Shown: one piece after another, positions 1-9,158 of the stretch
Layout: each line of letters begins with the position of its first letter
Position numbering within the stretch: the stretch's first letter is position 1
Assembly (NCBI GenBank): GCA_950295325.1
Contig: OX485805.1
Span: 250,501 to 310,500, forward strand
Length of the DNA stretch: 60,000 nucleotides
Reading direction: 5' to 3'
DNA from: Polytrichum commune
Lineage: Eukaryota; Streptophyta; Polytrichopsida; Polytrichales; Polytrichaceae
The notes under the pieces: generated by a model
What the model saw: only the letters and a program-made list of their open reading frames with translations
The model's database searches: none
What the model was told of the DNA's origin: nothing
Made by a program: the position numbers and the translations under genes

Positions 1-205
1 TTTGTGGACCAAATCCACCTTCATAAGCGCCAAGCTATCATGCCAACGCAATGACTTGGCGCTCACTTGCGCTTGTATGTCAAAATACTTTTAGGACACA
101 TTGTCCTTGTAGACCTTTGCTTTGTGCGACCCCAACTAGTGTCGCCACATCTTCAAGCAATGCACTACGGCAAAGAAGTTCTTTGTCATGAGTTGGTTGT
201 CTTCT

Positions 206-866
206 TTGACAACCATCGAGCCTCAAGCCCCCATATGCAAAGGCCATCCATCTTACATTAACAATCCATCATTGGCAAAGTTACTCGCCCCCGTATGCAC
301 CTCAAAAGGTTTGTCAAACTCCATGAACTTGAGCACGGGCGGTGAAGAGAACTTGCTCTTAAGCTTCCCAAAGACTTGGTGACAAGGCTAGTCCCACTCT
401 TGGGATAGCCATTTCTTTCACAAGTCGGACAACCATCGAGCTTCATGCTCTCATATGCAATGGCCATCCATCTTGCATTAGCATCCGCCAATGGTAAAGT
501 CACTCGCCCCCCGTATGCACCTCAAAAGGTTTTTTCAAGCTCCGCGAACTTGAACACGGGTGGTAAAGAGGAACTTGGTCTTAAGCTCCTCAAAGACTTG
601 GTGGCAAGGCTCATCCCACTCTTGGGATAGCCATTTCTTGCACAAGTTGGACAAGCTTCTACAACCATGGAGTTTAATGCTCCTATAAGCAATGGTTATC
701 CATCTTGGATCAACATCCGCCAATGGTGAAGTCCTTCGCCTTCATGTGCACCTCAACATGCTCATGAAAACCCGGAAACTTAACCACATGTTGTGAAGAG
801 AAGTTACTCTTGAGCTCCCCAAAGGCTTGGTGACAAGGCTCATCCCACTCTTGGGATAGCCATTTT
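206..866 (-). repeat. Three tandem copies of a 220-231-bp pol segment
   Basis: The landmark CTTGGGATAGCCATTT recurs at 399, 619 and 850, and AACCATSGAG-like starts recur at 211, 431 and 662. Offsets are 220 and 231 bp; the extra 11 bp is an insertion near 650. Each unit encodes the same piece on the minus strand, from the RT/RNase H junction (EWDEPCHQVFEELK-like) to the start of RNase H (MAIAYESMKLDG-like). The copies have diverged, so the triplication is old. Confidence 0.8.
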
Positions 867-1660
867 TTCCAACATGTTGACTAAGGTTCTAGCAACCTTA
901 GAAAAACCATGAATGAAGTGGTGGTAGTAGTTGGCTAGGCCAACAAATGACCTAAGCCCTTGTCTTGAGTCAAGGGCCAATTCTCTTCTTGGATTGCCTT
1001 GACATTTTTCATGTTCGTCCACCAACTTCCTTTGTCACCACATACCTCAAGAACTCAATCTCTCGTTGAGCAAAGTTATTTTTCACTTCTTGGCGGTAAT
1101 TGTTTTTGGGCAACACATTGGTGAATACATCCTTGTATCTCACCAACATCCCACCAATGTGGTTTGGAGGAGGCCCATCTTTCCTAGCCTCCCCATACAT
1201 TCCTTGGAGTTGCTCCAATTGAACCAGGACCATTATGTTTTCTATTTTTCATTTGGTTCATTAAGACCAAATTCAACTTGGGTCCTCCTACCATAGGAGT
1301 CCTTATCAATTTGAACTTCATCTCTTTGCCATTATGACACATCATAATGCACCGCAAGCACACCGGCTTGCACCTCACATCTCTCATGTGAGTTTCAAAG
1401 AAGGTGACCTTTTCAATGACATGCACGTCACTTATTTCACATAGAGTGAAATGTTGACAAAAATCTAATGTCCCACATCAAAAGGTTACATGCATCGCCG
1501 CCTCCTTTGCTTCATGCGGTTCGCCCTTTGCAAACCGTACTTTGGTGGGCTTGCCGGCTCTACCCGTCCGCGAGCCCCAACCCCCTTGTGAGCTTTCGGC
1601 TCATGAAAGAGTCCGTTGCCTCTTTGACAACTCATGAGACATATCTCCCATTCATTTGAG

Positions 1661-2044
1661 CCTCAAGGTATACATGACTTGGCCTTGGCTTAAGGCTACT
1701 AGCCTTGGCCACAAAGCCACCATCTAATTCTCCGTCCACCGCAACAATATGTTTTGGCTCGGTCCGCAAAGCCAACTTTTAACATTTCGTCCATGGGACG
1801 AATTGGTTTAGTGCCACAAAAGCAATTTCCAATAATTTGTCCACAAAACAAACATGTTTTCCCTTGATAGCACAAAGCCACCTTCCCACACTCCGTATGC
1901 GGCACGAACATGAATTGCCTTGGTAGGACAAACCCACCTTCCAACATTCCGTCCGCGGCATGAGTATGATTTGCCTTGGAAGCATAAAGCCACCTTTCAA
2001 CATTCCGTTAGCGGCACCAACATATTTTGCCTAAATAAAATGAA
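1661..2044. repeat. Degenerate 55-56-bp minisatellite in the gypsy internal region
   Basis: Units begin near 1716, 1771, 1822, 1877, 1933 and 1989, each starting GCCACC or similar and containing a version of CATTCCGTCCGCGGCA. A weaker copy may start at 1661. The period is not a multiple of three, so the apparent cysteine-rich reading frames across it are a side effect of the repeat and are not annotated as protein. Confidence 0.7.
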
Positions 2045-2681
2045 CCAAACAATTTGCACTCATTTCTTTGGGACCAACTTTGGCTAAAGCCACTTGTGGT
2101 GATGCGCCGCCAAACTTTTCTTCGGGACCATCGGATTCAATGATCTTGCAAACTTGATGATCCCCACCATGTCCTCAAGAAGCCTTGGGGACTTAAACAA
2201 GGCATCCACCACCCGCTTTTAAAACCCCACCTAAAACGATGCATTTCTTAGAAAGCTCGTCCGTTTTAGGTGTATCCTTCATTTGTGCGTTTGAATAGCG
2301 CACATAGGCCTTAAGAGGCCCCGGGTGCCTCATTAGCACCAAGTTCATTTCAACATCCGAACCTTCGAAGCATCTCGAATTGAAATTTCAATCCAACATT
2401 AATACCCTCCAAGGTTTTGGGTGCATTCGGTATTCTAGGCCCCAAATACTATTTGAGGTTTGCGGGAGCCCTTTCAAAGGACACCTCCATTTTCCTCACC
2501 GAATCCACCCTCATGCCCACCATTACCATTAAAATCAATGGTATGGTCAAACTCCATTTGCACATGATCCTTGTTCCAATTTGAGCCTCACAACCTTTTG
2601 GAAACCCCGGGCTCACCATCATAACCCGCATTTTTTATACCCATGTTTCCCTCAAAGTGCGAGCTCAAAACTTGGAACCCT

Positions 2682-2693
2682 GCTCTGATACCA
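2682..2693 (-). other. Primer-binding site for initiator tRNA-Met
   Basis: The plus strand reads GCTCTGATACCA, the complement of TGGTATCAGAGC, the site used by most plant LTR retrotransposons. It lies two bases inside the LTR border at 2696, which fixes the LTR as the 5' LTR of a minus-strand element. Confidence 0.93.
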
Positions 2694-2695
2694 AG

Positions 2696-3732
2696 TGTCG
2701 CAACCCTTGCTAGGTCCCTTAATAATCTTGCCAATTTTCAATTCTAGCAAAGGTTACGAGTCGCTAACCCTTGCTAGGTCCCTTAATAATCTTGCCAATT
2801 TTCAATTCTAGCAAAGGTTACGAGTCGCTAACCCTTCGCATTCCGCCATGCTAATGGATAGCTCCTCTTACCCCGGACCAATAGTTCATAGGAGGGAACC
2901 AACCCTCCTACTTTGCTTTCGGGGCTCACCCCTTAATCGGTAACCCATTTCCCCAATGTGGACTTCCATCCATGGAAGTCCAATCCTATGTTGATCATCG
3001 CGTTGCCGGAGCAACACTACAACAACCCGAACCATACTAGGCAACTATGGCCTCACAATAGGCCAAAGCCCATGGAGGCCTTGCCGTTCGGCCTCGGGTG
3101 GGTGAGGCCACACCACCTCACCCATATAAGCCTCTAGGACTCTACGCGGGACCCCTACCCCACCGTCAAGAGACCTCTTGTCTCTCTACCAAGAGTTGGG
3201 GCCAAGTGGACATTTTCCCTTAGCTGCTGGGCCTAGAAGCCCCTAGCAGCTTCAGACCATCATAACTTCCTTGTTTGGTGTCTGATCTTAACAACCAACC
3301 ACTCCATCTTCATCTACGCTTCACGTAGATGCCGATGGACTCCTCACTTGCCCCATTTGGGCAAGTATTGACGAAGTTATGCCTGTTTGAACCTTGGCAG
3401 TCCCGGGAATCACTCCCAGGCACTGCAGTACCAGGGCGCTGTCCCGGGACAGCGCCCCACTTAAATGGCCATAACTCCTAGCTCACACCTCCGATTGAGG
3501 TGTTCTTGAGCATTCTAGAATCACCACGCCATGAGCTACGCATAGCTCATGGCCTTACCCTCATGCTTCCTAGTCTCAGTGGGTGGGAGGCGTTCCCAAC
3601 GCCCGGGGCCCTCACCCACACTAGGATCACTTGGGCCCTCTCACCAATGGCGCCACAAGTCCCGGGTGTCACTCCGGGGTCCCCCTTGTGCCCATGGTGT
3701 TTCGGGCACTCCTTATGGAGAGGTGCGCGACA
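2696..3732 (-). mobile_element. 5' LTR (type 1) of the Ty3/gypsy element
   Basis: The 1037-bp LTR has inverted ends TGTCGC...GCGACA and sits next to the primer-binding site. It has three relatives in the window (5377-6348, 55387-56350 and 56805-57472). A 64-bp segment at its left end is duplicated in tandem (AACCCTTGCT at 2702 and 2766); the solo copy at 5377 lacks this duplication. A perfect 24-bp palindrome at 3434-3457, centred on TCCCGGGA, is also present in the other full-length copies. On the minus strand, GGCTTATATGGG near 3124-3135 could be the TATA element. Confidence 0.92.
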
Positions 3733-3872
3733 CGGTGACAAGGTGAACCCCCCCCCCCTAAACATTGTTATCCGCGCATTACAATCATCCAGCACTTAAA
3801 AAATGAACGTGTGACACGTTTGGGTCTTCCTCCCTAAACTAACACGTGTGTTCTTGCATTCACGCGTTGCAG

Positions 3873-4190
3873 GTTGCTCCCACCCGTAAACCTATGCGGT
3901 CTAGTGTGTCCGTCGAGTTGGAGCGTTTCTACTCCATGACCAGAAATGCAAGACAGTCCACTTCATCGTATTCGAATTCTTCGTCGTATAATTCGGGCGG
4001 CCGACGGAATCCAAAATGTGTTATAGAGGGCGGTCAACCCAAAAATGGCTATAGTCGCGGGGCGGAGATTTTCAGGAATGTTGAAGCAATGCGAGCAAAA
4101 GAAGCCGCAGCAAAAGAAAAAGAAGCAAAAACAAAAGAGGCAAAAGAAAAAAAGGCAAAAGAGATAGAGGCAGTCTCCGAGGCTAGATAG
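3873..4190 (+). CDS. Terminal exon of an unrecognised gene with a K/A/E-rich C-terminus
   Basis: A splice acceptor (CACGCGTTGCAG) precedes an open frame starting VAPTRKPMRSS and ending in TAG. It has a Ser/Tyr/Asn-rich middle and a C-terminal stretch of about 35 residues of repeated K, A and E that should form a single alpha helix or coiled coil. The upstream exons would lie where the LTR now begins (3732), so the gene is probably cut by the retrotransposon. No family was recognised, and the low-complexity tail makes similarity weakly informative. Confidence 0.4.
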   Translation, partial: VAPTRKPMRSSVSVELERFYSMTRNARQSTSSYSNSSSYNSGGRRNPKCVIEGGQPKNGYSRGAEIFRNVEAMRAKEAAAKEKEAKTKEAKEKKAKEIEAVSEAR

Positions 4191-4331
4191 GCCATAGTAA
4201 GCGTAGGGTTTTGGACCATAGGCAATATGATTTTGGGTCGCACTATCCAATGGATGTGTGGTGTTAGCATGCTATGCATTTTACGTGCCATACTTTGTAT
4301 GTTTTTTATTTTAATAATATAAGTGTCACAT

Positions 4332-4835
4332 GATTTTGCCTTCAATATGGTCTAAGGTTTGGAGTGCCTTATTGTGTGCATTAATATGAATGTTTTAAGA
4401 TTTCCCCTTCAATAAGATCTATGGTTTGGAGTGCCCTACCTAAACCATACATTACAAGCTCTCATATTTTGTGTGCATTAATATGAATGTTTCAAGATTT
4501 TCCCTTCAATAAGATCTATGGTTTGGATTGCCCTACCTAAACCATATTCATACAAGCTCTCATATTTTGTGTGCATTAATATGAATGTTTCAAGATTTTC
4601 CCTTCAATAAGATCTATGGTTTGGATTGCCCTACCTAAACCATATTCATACAAGCTCTCATATTTTGTGTGCATTAATATGAATGTTTCAAGATTTTCCC
4701 TTCAATAAGATCTATGGTTTGGATTGCCCTACCTAAACCATATTCATACAAGCTCTCATATTTTGTGTGCATTAATATGAATGTTTTAAGATGTCCCCTT
4801 CAATTTGGTCTAAGGTTTCGATTGCCCACCCTATA
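4332..4835. repeat. 98-bp tandem repeat array
   Basis: GCATTAATATGAATGTTT recurs at about 4377, 4475, 4573, 4671 and 4769, an exact 98-bp period. The middle units are nearly identical and the outer ones diverged. Each unit holds an imperfect inverted repeat, ATGGTTT...AAACCAT, around TGCCCTACC. The array lies just beyond the C-terminal end of the MULE transposase gene. Confidence 0.88.
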
Positions 4836-5032
4836 CCATCACAAATATGAGTTATTAATGGGGTTCTTGGTCTAAACACCCGCTTCAAAGTGTTCGCATC
4901 TTACAACTTTCACCAATATGTGTTCCATTTATCCTTGTTCTTATTTCTATGAATGTCTCAAAATGCCCAAAAAGTCTCAATTTAACGAATATAGTGTTCC
5001 ATGTGTAATGCGCTCTCCCATTTATTTCTGTG
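4836..5032. other. Gap with no gene seen
   Basis: This lies between the 98-bp array and the last coding piece of the MULE gene. It could hold the 3' UTR or the terminal repeat of the Mutator-like element, but no convincing inverted repeat was paired with the far side near 36.6-36.9 kb. Confidence 0.3.
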
Positions 5033-5376
5033 CTATGATAATGGTGCTGACATGTTCCGTCGAACTGCCTTAGAAAACCGTGTGTTTGGATGCGCATCTG
5101 GGTTCGGAGGAACACAGAAATGTGAACGAGGGATGGAGAGTTTTGTCATTTTTCTCAATCGACGACGTGGTGACAGTGCCTCTTTCTGTTGCAGTTGAAA
5201 CCCGACATCTTCCAATGCAAACACCTCCTCCCATGTAAGGTTTGTACCAACCTTCACTAGCCACACCTTAGGGAGATTTGGCCAATCAAACACCCATTTC
5301 TTCTTGCTTCCCTTCACACATCGATTAATGTCATCTGCACAAAACCAAAAAATTGTCGGAACATGGTTGTTGGAAC
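5033..5376 (-). pseudogene. MULE-like transposase gene, C-terminal piece beyond the solo LTR
   Basis: Minus-strand open frame starting at the LTR border with SNNHVPTIFWFCADDINR, followed by FDWPNLPKVWLVKVGTNLT and EVFALEDVGFQLQQKEAL, then a stop at 5033. The solo LTR at 5377-6348 separates it from the preceding coding piece, which ends ...TYTGMKKKYRS at 6349. The frame continues across once the LTR and one 5-bp target copy are ignored. The block has a C(A)DD...C pattern but no domain that I can name. I link it to the transposase because it follows that coding sequence directly. Confidence 0.6.
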
Positions 5377-6348
5377 TGTCGCAACCCTTGCTAGGTCCCT
5401 TAATAATCTTGCCAATTTTCGTTTCTAGCAAAGGTTACGAGCGCTAACCCTTCGCATTCCGCCATGCTAATGGATAGCTCCTCTCACCCCGGACCAATAG
5501 TTCATAGGAGGGAACCAACCCTCCTACTTTGCTTTCGGGACTCACCCCTTAATCGGTAACCCATTTCCCCAATGTGGACTTCCATCCATGGAAGTCCAAT
5601 CCTATGTTGATCATCGCGTTGCCGGAGCAACACTACAACAACCCGAACCATACTAGGCAACTATGGCCTCACAATGGGCCAATGCCCATGGAGGCCGTGC
5701 CGTTCGGCCTCGGGTGGGTGAGGCCACACCACCTCACCCATATAAGCCTCTAGGACTCTACGCGGGGCCCCTACCCCACCGTCAACCAACCTCTTGTCTC
5801 TCTACCAAGAGTTGGGGCCAAGTGGACATTTTCCTTTAGCTGCTGGGCCTAGAACCCCTCAGCAGCTTCAAACCATCATAACTTCCTTGTATGATGTCTG
5901 ATTCCAGCAACTAACCACTCCATCTTCATCTACGCTTCACGTAGATGCCGATGGACTCCTCACTTGCCCCATTTGGGCAAGTCTTGAGGAAGTTGTGCCT
6001 GTTTGAACCTTGGCAGTCCCGGGAATCACTCCCAGGCACTGCTGTACCAGGGCGCTGTCCCGGGACAGCGCCCCACTCAAATGGCCATAACTCCTAGCTC
6101 ACACCTCCGATTGAGGTGTTCTTGAGCATTCTAGAATCACCACGCCATGAGCTACGCATAGCTCATGGCCTTACCCTTGTGCCTCCTAGTCTTTGTGGGT
6201 GGGAGGCGTTCCCAACGCCCGGGGCCCTCACCCACACTAGGATCACTTGGGCCCTCTCACCAACGGCGCCACAAGTCCCGGGTGTCACTCCGGGGTCCCC
6301 CTTGTGCCCATGGTGTTTCGGGCACTCCTCATGGGGAGGTGCGCGACA
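5377..6348 (-). mobile_element. Solo LTR, type 1, inserted in the MULE-like gene
   Basis: A 972-bp copy of the LTR at 2696-3732, with ends TGTCGC and GCGACA. Both flanks carry the 5-bp direct repeat GGAAC (5372-5376 and 6349-6353), which proves insertion followed by LTR-LTR recombination. It lacks the 64-bp duplication of the other copy. The 24-bp palindrome is at 6050-6073. Confidence 0.95.
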
Positions 6349-7023
6349 GGAACGGTATTTTTTTTTCATGCCTGTGTACGTTGGCGCAAGTGTGCCATGT
6401 GTACTTTTCCCAACTTTAGCCCTACATGGATGTCCAGTATTGGCCTGCAATGCCTGACACTCTTTCTTGGACGGATAAGGCAATCGTGAAATATACCATT
6501 GGGATTCAAGACACTCTGACTCCAACACATTAGTGGTGTGAGACACCACATTCTCATCACACTTGAAGGATTCATCTATGCGTGCCCTCGTTGACCTTGT
6601 ATTAGGGTGAGGGATGGAGTAGTTCACTTTGTCGGGACGATGAGAATCATGCTCAGATCCAGGTGGTAAGTCTAGTTTTCTCTTGGTTGATCCAAACAAC
6701 TCAGAGCCTTCAAGTGCACAATTCCTTGTATTAAGATCCTCTACCCCAGGGTATGACCTCATTGCCTCTGCAAGAAGCTTGGGATCACCAGTGTGTGCTG
6801 CAGCTTTGAGCTTCAATGATGCTAGATCTGGCCCTTTCCCTGAAGAACCCCCTTTAAGCCAAGAACGATAATTTGCGATTTGCATGAATGCGCGGATCAT
6901 GTCATCCACGGTTGCCTCGTACAAGCATGTCATTTTGTTCCCTGATTGTTGTAGCCACTTGTTATGCACTGTTTCTGCTAGGTTGCAAGTTGGCATCTCA
7001 GCACGCTGATCCAAAGTCAGATC
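6349..7023 (-). pseudogene. MULE-like transposase gene, downstream exon
   Basis: A minus-strand exon begins after the acceptor GTACGACAG near 7024 and reads DLTLDQRAEMPTCNLAETVH, then NKWLQQSGNKMTCLYEATVDDM. The TCNLAETVHNKW block is one I recall from the C-terminal part of Mutator-like transposases of bryophytes and other early land plants; this is memory, not a search. Two conserved cysteines and a Ser/Lys-rich tail follow. The donor/acceptor pair at about 7124 and 7024 removes a short intron with a normal GTAAGT start. The exon is broken at its 3' side by the solo LTR. Confidence 0.6.
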
Positions 7024-7024
7024 C

Positions 7025-7215
7025 TGTCGTACATATTGGGGATATTTTTAGTTTTAAAAATTGAGATGACACAACAATTTTATCAATAGTAGAGGAGGGG
7101 CACTTGTGTATAGGAGAAACTTACAATGAGCATGTGACCTCCTCATTGTCTATATCGATAATGCCAAAACCCCAACCATTCCGACAAGCTGTACATGCCC
7201 TCCTCGGTGGTTGCA
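7025..7215 (-). pseudogene. MULE-like gene: intron and remnant of the preceding exon
   Basis: On the minus strand, 7215 to about 7125 continues from the coding piece at 8977-9127 once the type-2 LTR is removed, then meets a GTAAGT donor. The reading frame here is uncertain: two frames give plausible residues (RNGWGFGIIDIDNEE or GGHVQLVG) and one has a stop, so a small indel is likely. The remainder is intron. Confidence 0.4.
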
Positions 7216-8976
7216 TGTGAGCTCAATGTTGTACTCACATGCGAATTTAACTTTTAAATTCATTAAAACCTTGACCTTGGAAAAGTGTCAAGCTAAACAA
7301 AAAAGATAAACAGAGTGTAAGTGGAGTTTGGAGTTGAATTAAGTTTTAGATAAGAAGTGCGAGCTCAAGTGAGTGGATGTTGTAAGGAAGTGAGGCTTAG
7401 GAGGTTAGGTGGAGAGTTGATTAAAGGTTAAGCTAAGATTTGAGCTTGCTTAAGAAAAACTTAAGGGATGAACTCGGGAGAATGGTGAATTCTTCCCACA
7501 TTATTGTTCGGATTAGGCTTTGTGAGGGTTGGTTTAAAGGGGGGTTGACCTTTAGGGAGGATAGGGGCCTCAGAATTCTCGGATTTCTGGGATTGAAGGA
7601 GCAGAGAGTCTGGGAGGCCCGGGAACCGACTCTCTCTTGCAAGGAAGGGGTTCTAGGTTTAGAGGGGAGATGCGGCCAGGGGCTGTGAAGCATCCTCTGG
7701 GAGAACGGGAGGAGAGCGCTGCCGAGCTAGCAGCTAGGGGCTCCAACAAGATCTCATATTTGATTTGAGGGAATGTACCTAAAAAAATATGAGGGGGGAG
7801 GAGCCGAAGTGGAGTGTGATGGGAAAGCTAGAGAGCGGGGATTCTCTCATTTCCAAAATGCGGAGGTATTGATGGCAGGGGAGGCTTCGAGCTGCTGTGC
7901 CAATGAAGAGAGTTGAACTCAGGGGCACCAAGCCCTTGGGATTGCGATACTTGCAGCGGTGCCGAATCCGAGAGCGGCTGGATGTGGGCGATTCACTCGC
8001 CTTTGAAGCTGAGCTGCTAGCCGCCGAGATTCAACTGGCGGGAGGAAGGAATCGAGGTTTCACAAGGTTCGGTGAAGTTGGGCAATCCCACCCAACGCCT
8101 AGGCTCACCGGGGTTAGGAATTGTTGGCGGCATTGAAGAGTTATTTCACACTGGGTACTGAAATCTGAGGGTTGCTTCCAAGTTTTTTTTTTCTCTTTAT
8201 AAATTGCTTGTCACTAGATTCAAGAGTTCGGAGCCTCCAGAGATTGCTTGGCACTCTGTTGGGTCTCTGAATCAACTCTGATACGGAGTTGTGAGACACA
8301 TTCGGAGGAAAGAATAGCAACCTCGAATAATGAAGACCCGGGGGAGAATGTCGGGATGCGCTGCTCAAAATTTTACATTGATGGGTGCCAGGAGGTGAGC
8401 CGCATCGGCGTCCTCGGCGAGGGGGCTGCGGGAATGACAACAACTGAGTACTGGAGAAGTGGGCAGGTGGCAGCAAGAAATTACAAGCCTTCTCGACTAT
8501 ATTGGCCGGGCAGGCAGCCATCAAGGTCTGCCAGGGGAGATCGGGACCAACATGGCACAACAGGGCACGAAGGGCTGCCAATGCAGCAAAGACAAGGGGA
8601 GCTCAATAGATTTTAAAGAGGTGGCAAATGGTTCCAGGAATAGGCTAGAAGGAAGTGGTGATTAGTGTCGGATTAATAAATTAAGCATAGGCCATTCAAG
8701 GGCTAAGTGGTGTGTGTGATGCCATTAAAGATTGGTTAGATTAGTTAGTACTCATTGAGTTAGGTTGTGATTGTGTTTATGGGACACTCCAAGGAGAAAG
8801 TATTTCTAAATACTTGCCACTTGGGTTCTTGAAATAAAAGTTGTGTGTTTCATACTCAATTGGGGGAAGCAGTGGGAATGTGATTCTAAAGGCTGGGGGG
8901 AAGTTATTCAAGTGCGTGTTGGCCATGGACTCTCACCCGGACTACGACGCATAAGGGTGGGGGTTTGTGGCTGACA
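7216..8976 (-). mobile_element. Long type-2 LTR-like insertion (TG...CA, about 1.76 kb)
   Basis: Its ends are TGTGAGCT (left) and GGCTGACA (right), an imperfect inverted pair. Flanks are TTGCA and TTGCC, a 5-bp target duplication with one change. Its minus-strand start (TGTCAGCCACAAAC... followed by the conserved CTTATGCGTCGTAGTCCG) is nearly identical for about 45 bp to the insertion at 41547-43342, and the two share further blocks such as AGTATTTAGAAATACT. It splits the MULE gene just after WWLSSGA. Apparent reading frames inside it are not conserved between copies. It is probably a solo LTR; a short non-autonomous element is possible. Confidence 0.75.
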
Positions 8977-9127
8977 TTGCCCCTGATGACAACCACCATG
9001 CCCGTATTACATGGTATTTGATATCGGCGTCCTCCAAACTCTTGGCATCCTTGTAGTCTTTACAAAGTTGTTTTTGTTCATGTTGCAATGACGGTCGGAT
9101 GTGTTTTTGTGTTATTTTATCCAAAAT
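8977..9127 (-). pseudogene. MULE-like transposase gene, central piece
   Basis: The minus-strand frame reads LDKITQKHIRPSLQ, then KQLCKDYKDAKSLEDADIKY and HVIRAWWLSSGA. This directly continues the frame that stops at 34681 (...RERTCFFHWSAN), 25.5 kb away. The right end of the piece is the target-site copy ATCCAAAAT (9119-9127) of the large insertion, and the left end is the border of the type-2 LTR. Both borders fall within codons of an otherwise continuous protein, so this is one gene cut twice. Confidence 0.75.
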
Positions 9128-9158
9128 GGGGATATTAACTAAAATGAGCCAATTGGGC
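9128..9158. repeat. Left terminal inverted repeat of the 25.5-kb element
   Basis: Begins GGGGATATTAACTAAAATGA, then a partly matching GCCAATTGGGCC. The partner is 34650-34680. Similarity fades after about 31 bases. Confidence 0.8.

Larger units (their letters stand above)
1..2695 (-). pseudogene. Ty3/gypsy retrotransposon internal region, degraded and cut by the window edge
   Basis: Read on the minus strand from the LTR at 2696, this holds a primer-binding site, a gag-like zone, then pol. At 1184-1426 there is linker sequence before reverse transcriptase. At 1009-1233 the motif LVRYKDVFTNVLP marks the N-terminus of the RT region, but it runs almost at once into EIEFLRYVV, which belongs to the far end of RT. 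The palm with its catalytic YxDD is therefore missing, an internal deletion. RSFVGLANYYHHFI at about 900-960 is the usual gypsy RT/RNase H connection. Positions 1-200 read, in broken frames, like the end of RNase H (a RW..FLA-like motif). Many stops and shifts show it is non-functional. The 3' half and second LTR would lie left of the window. Confidence 0.85.

Noticed and set aside
1699-2003. Cysteine-rich protein
   Set aside because: The frames come from a 55-56-bp minisatellite whose period is not a multiple of three.
3500-3799. Open frames recurring in every type-1 LTR (MFLSILESPRHELR...)
   Set aside because: They lie within LTRs, overlap on both strands and change frame between copies, so they are by-products of LTR similarity.
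7030-7060. Third copy of the element end (GGGGATATTTTTAGTTTT)
   Set aside because: Matches only the first eight bases and lies inside an intron with no partner or target repeat.
8141-8616. Open frames of 120-146 codons inside the type-2 LTR
   Set aside because: Not present in the sister copy at 41547-43342 and on both strands at once.
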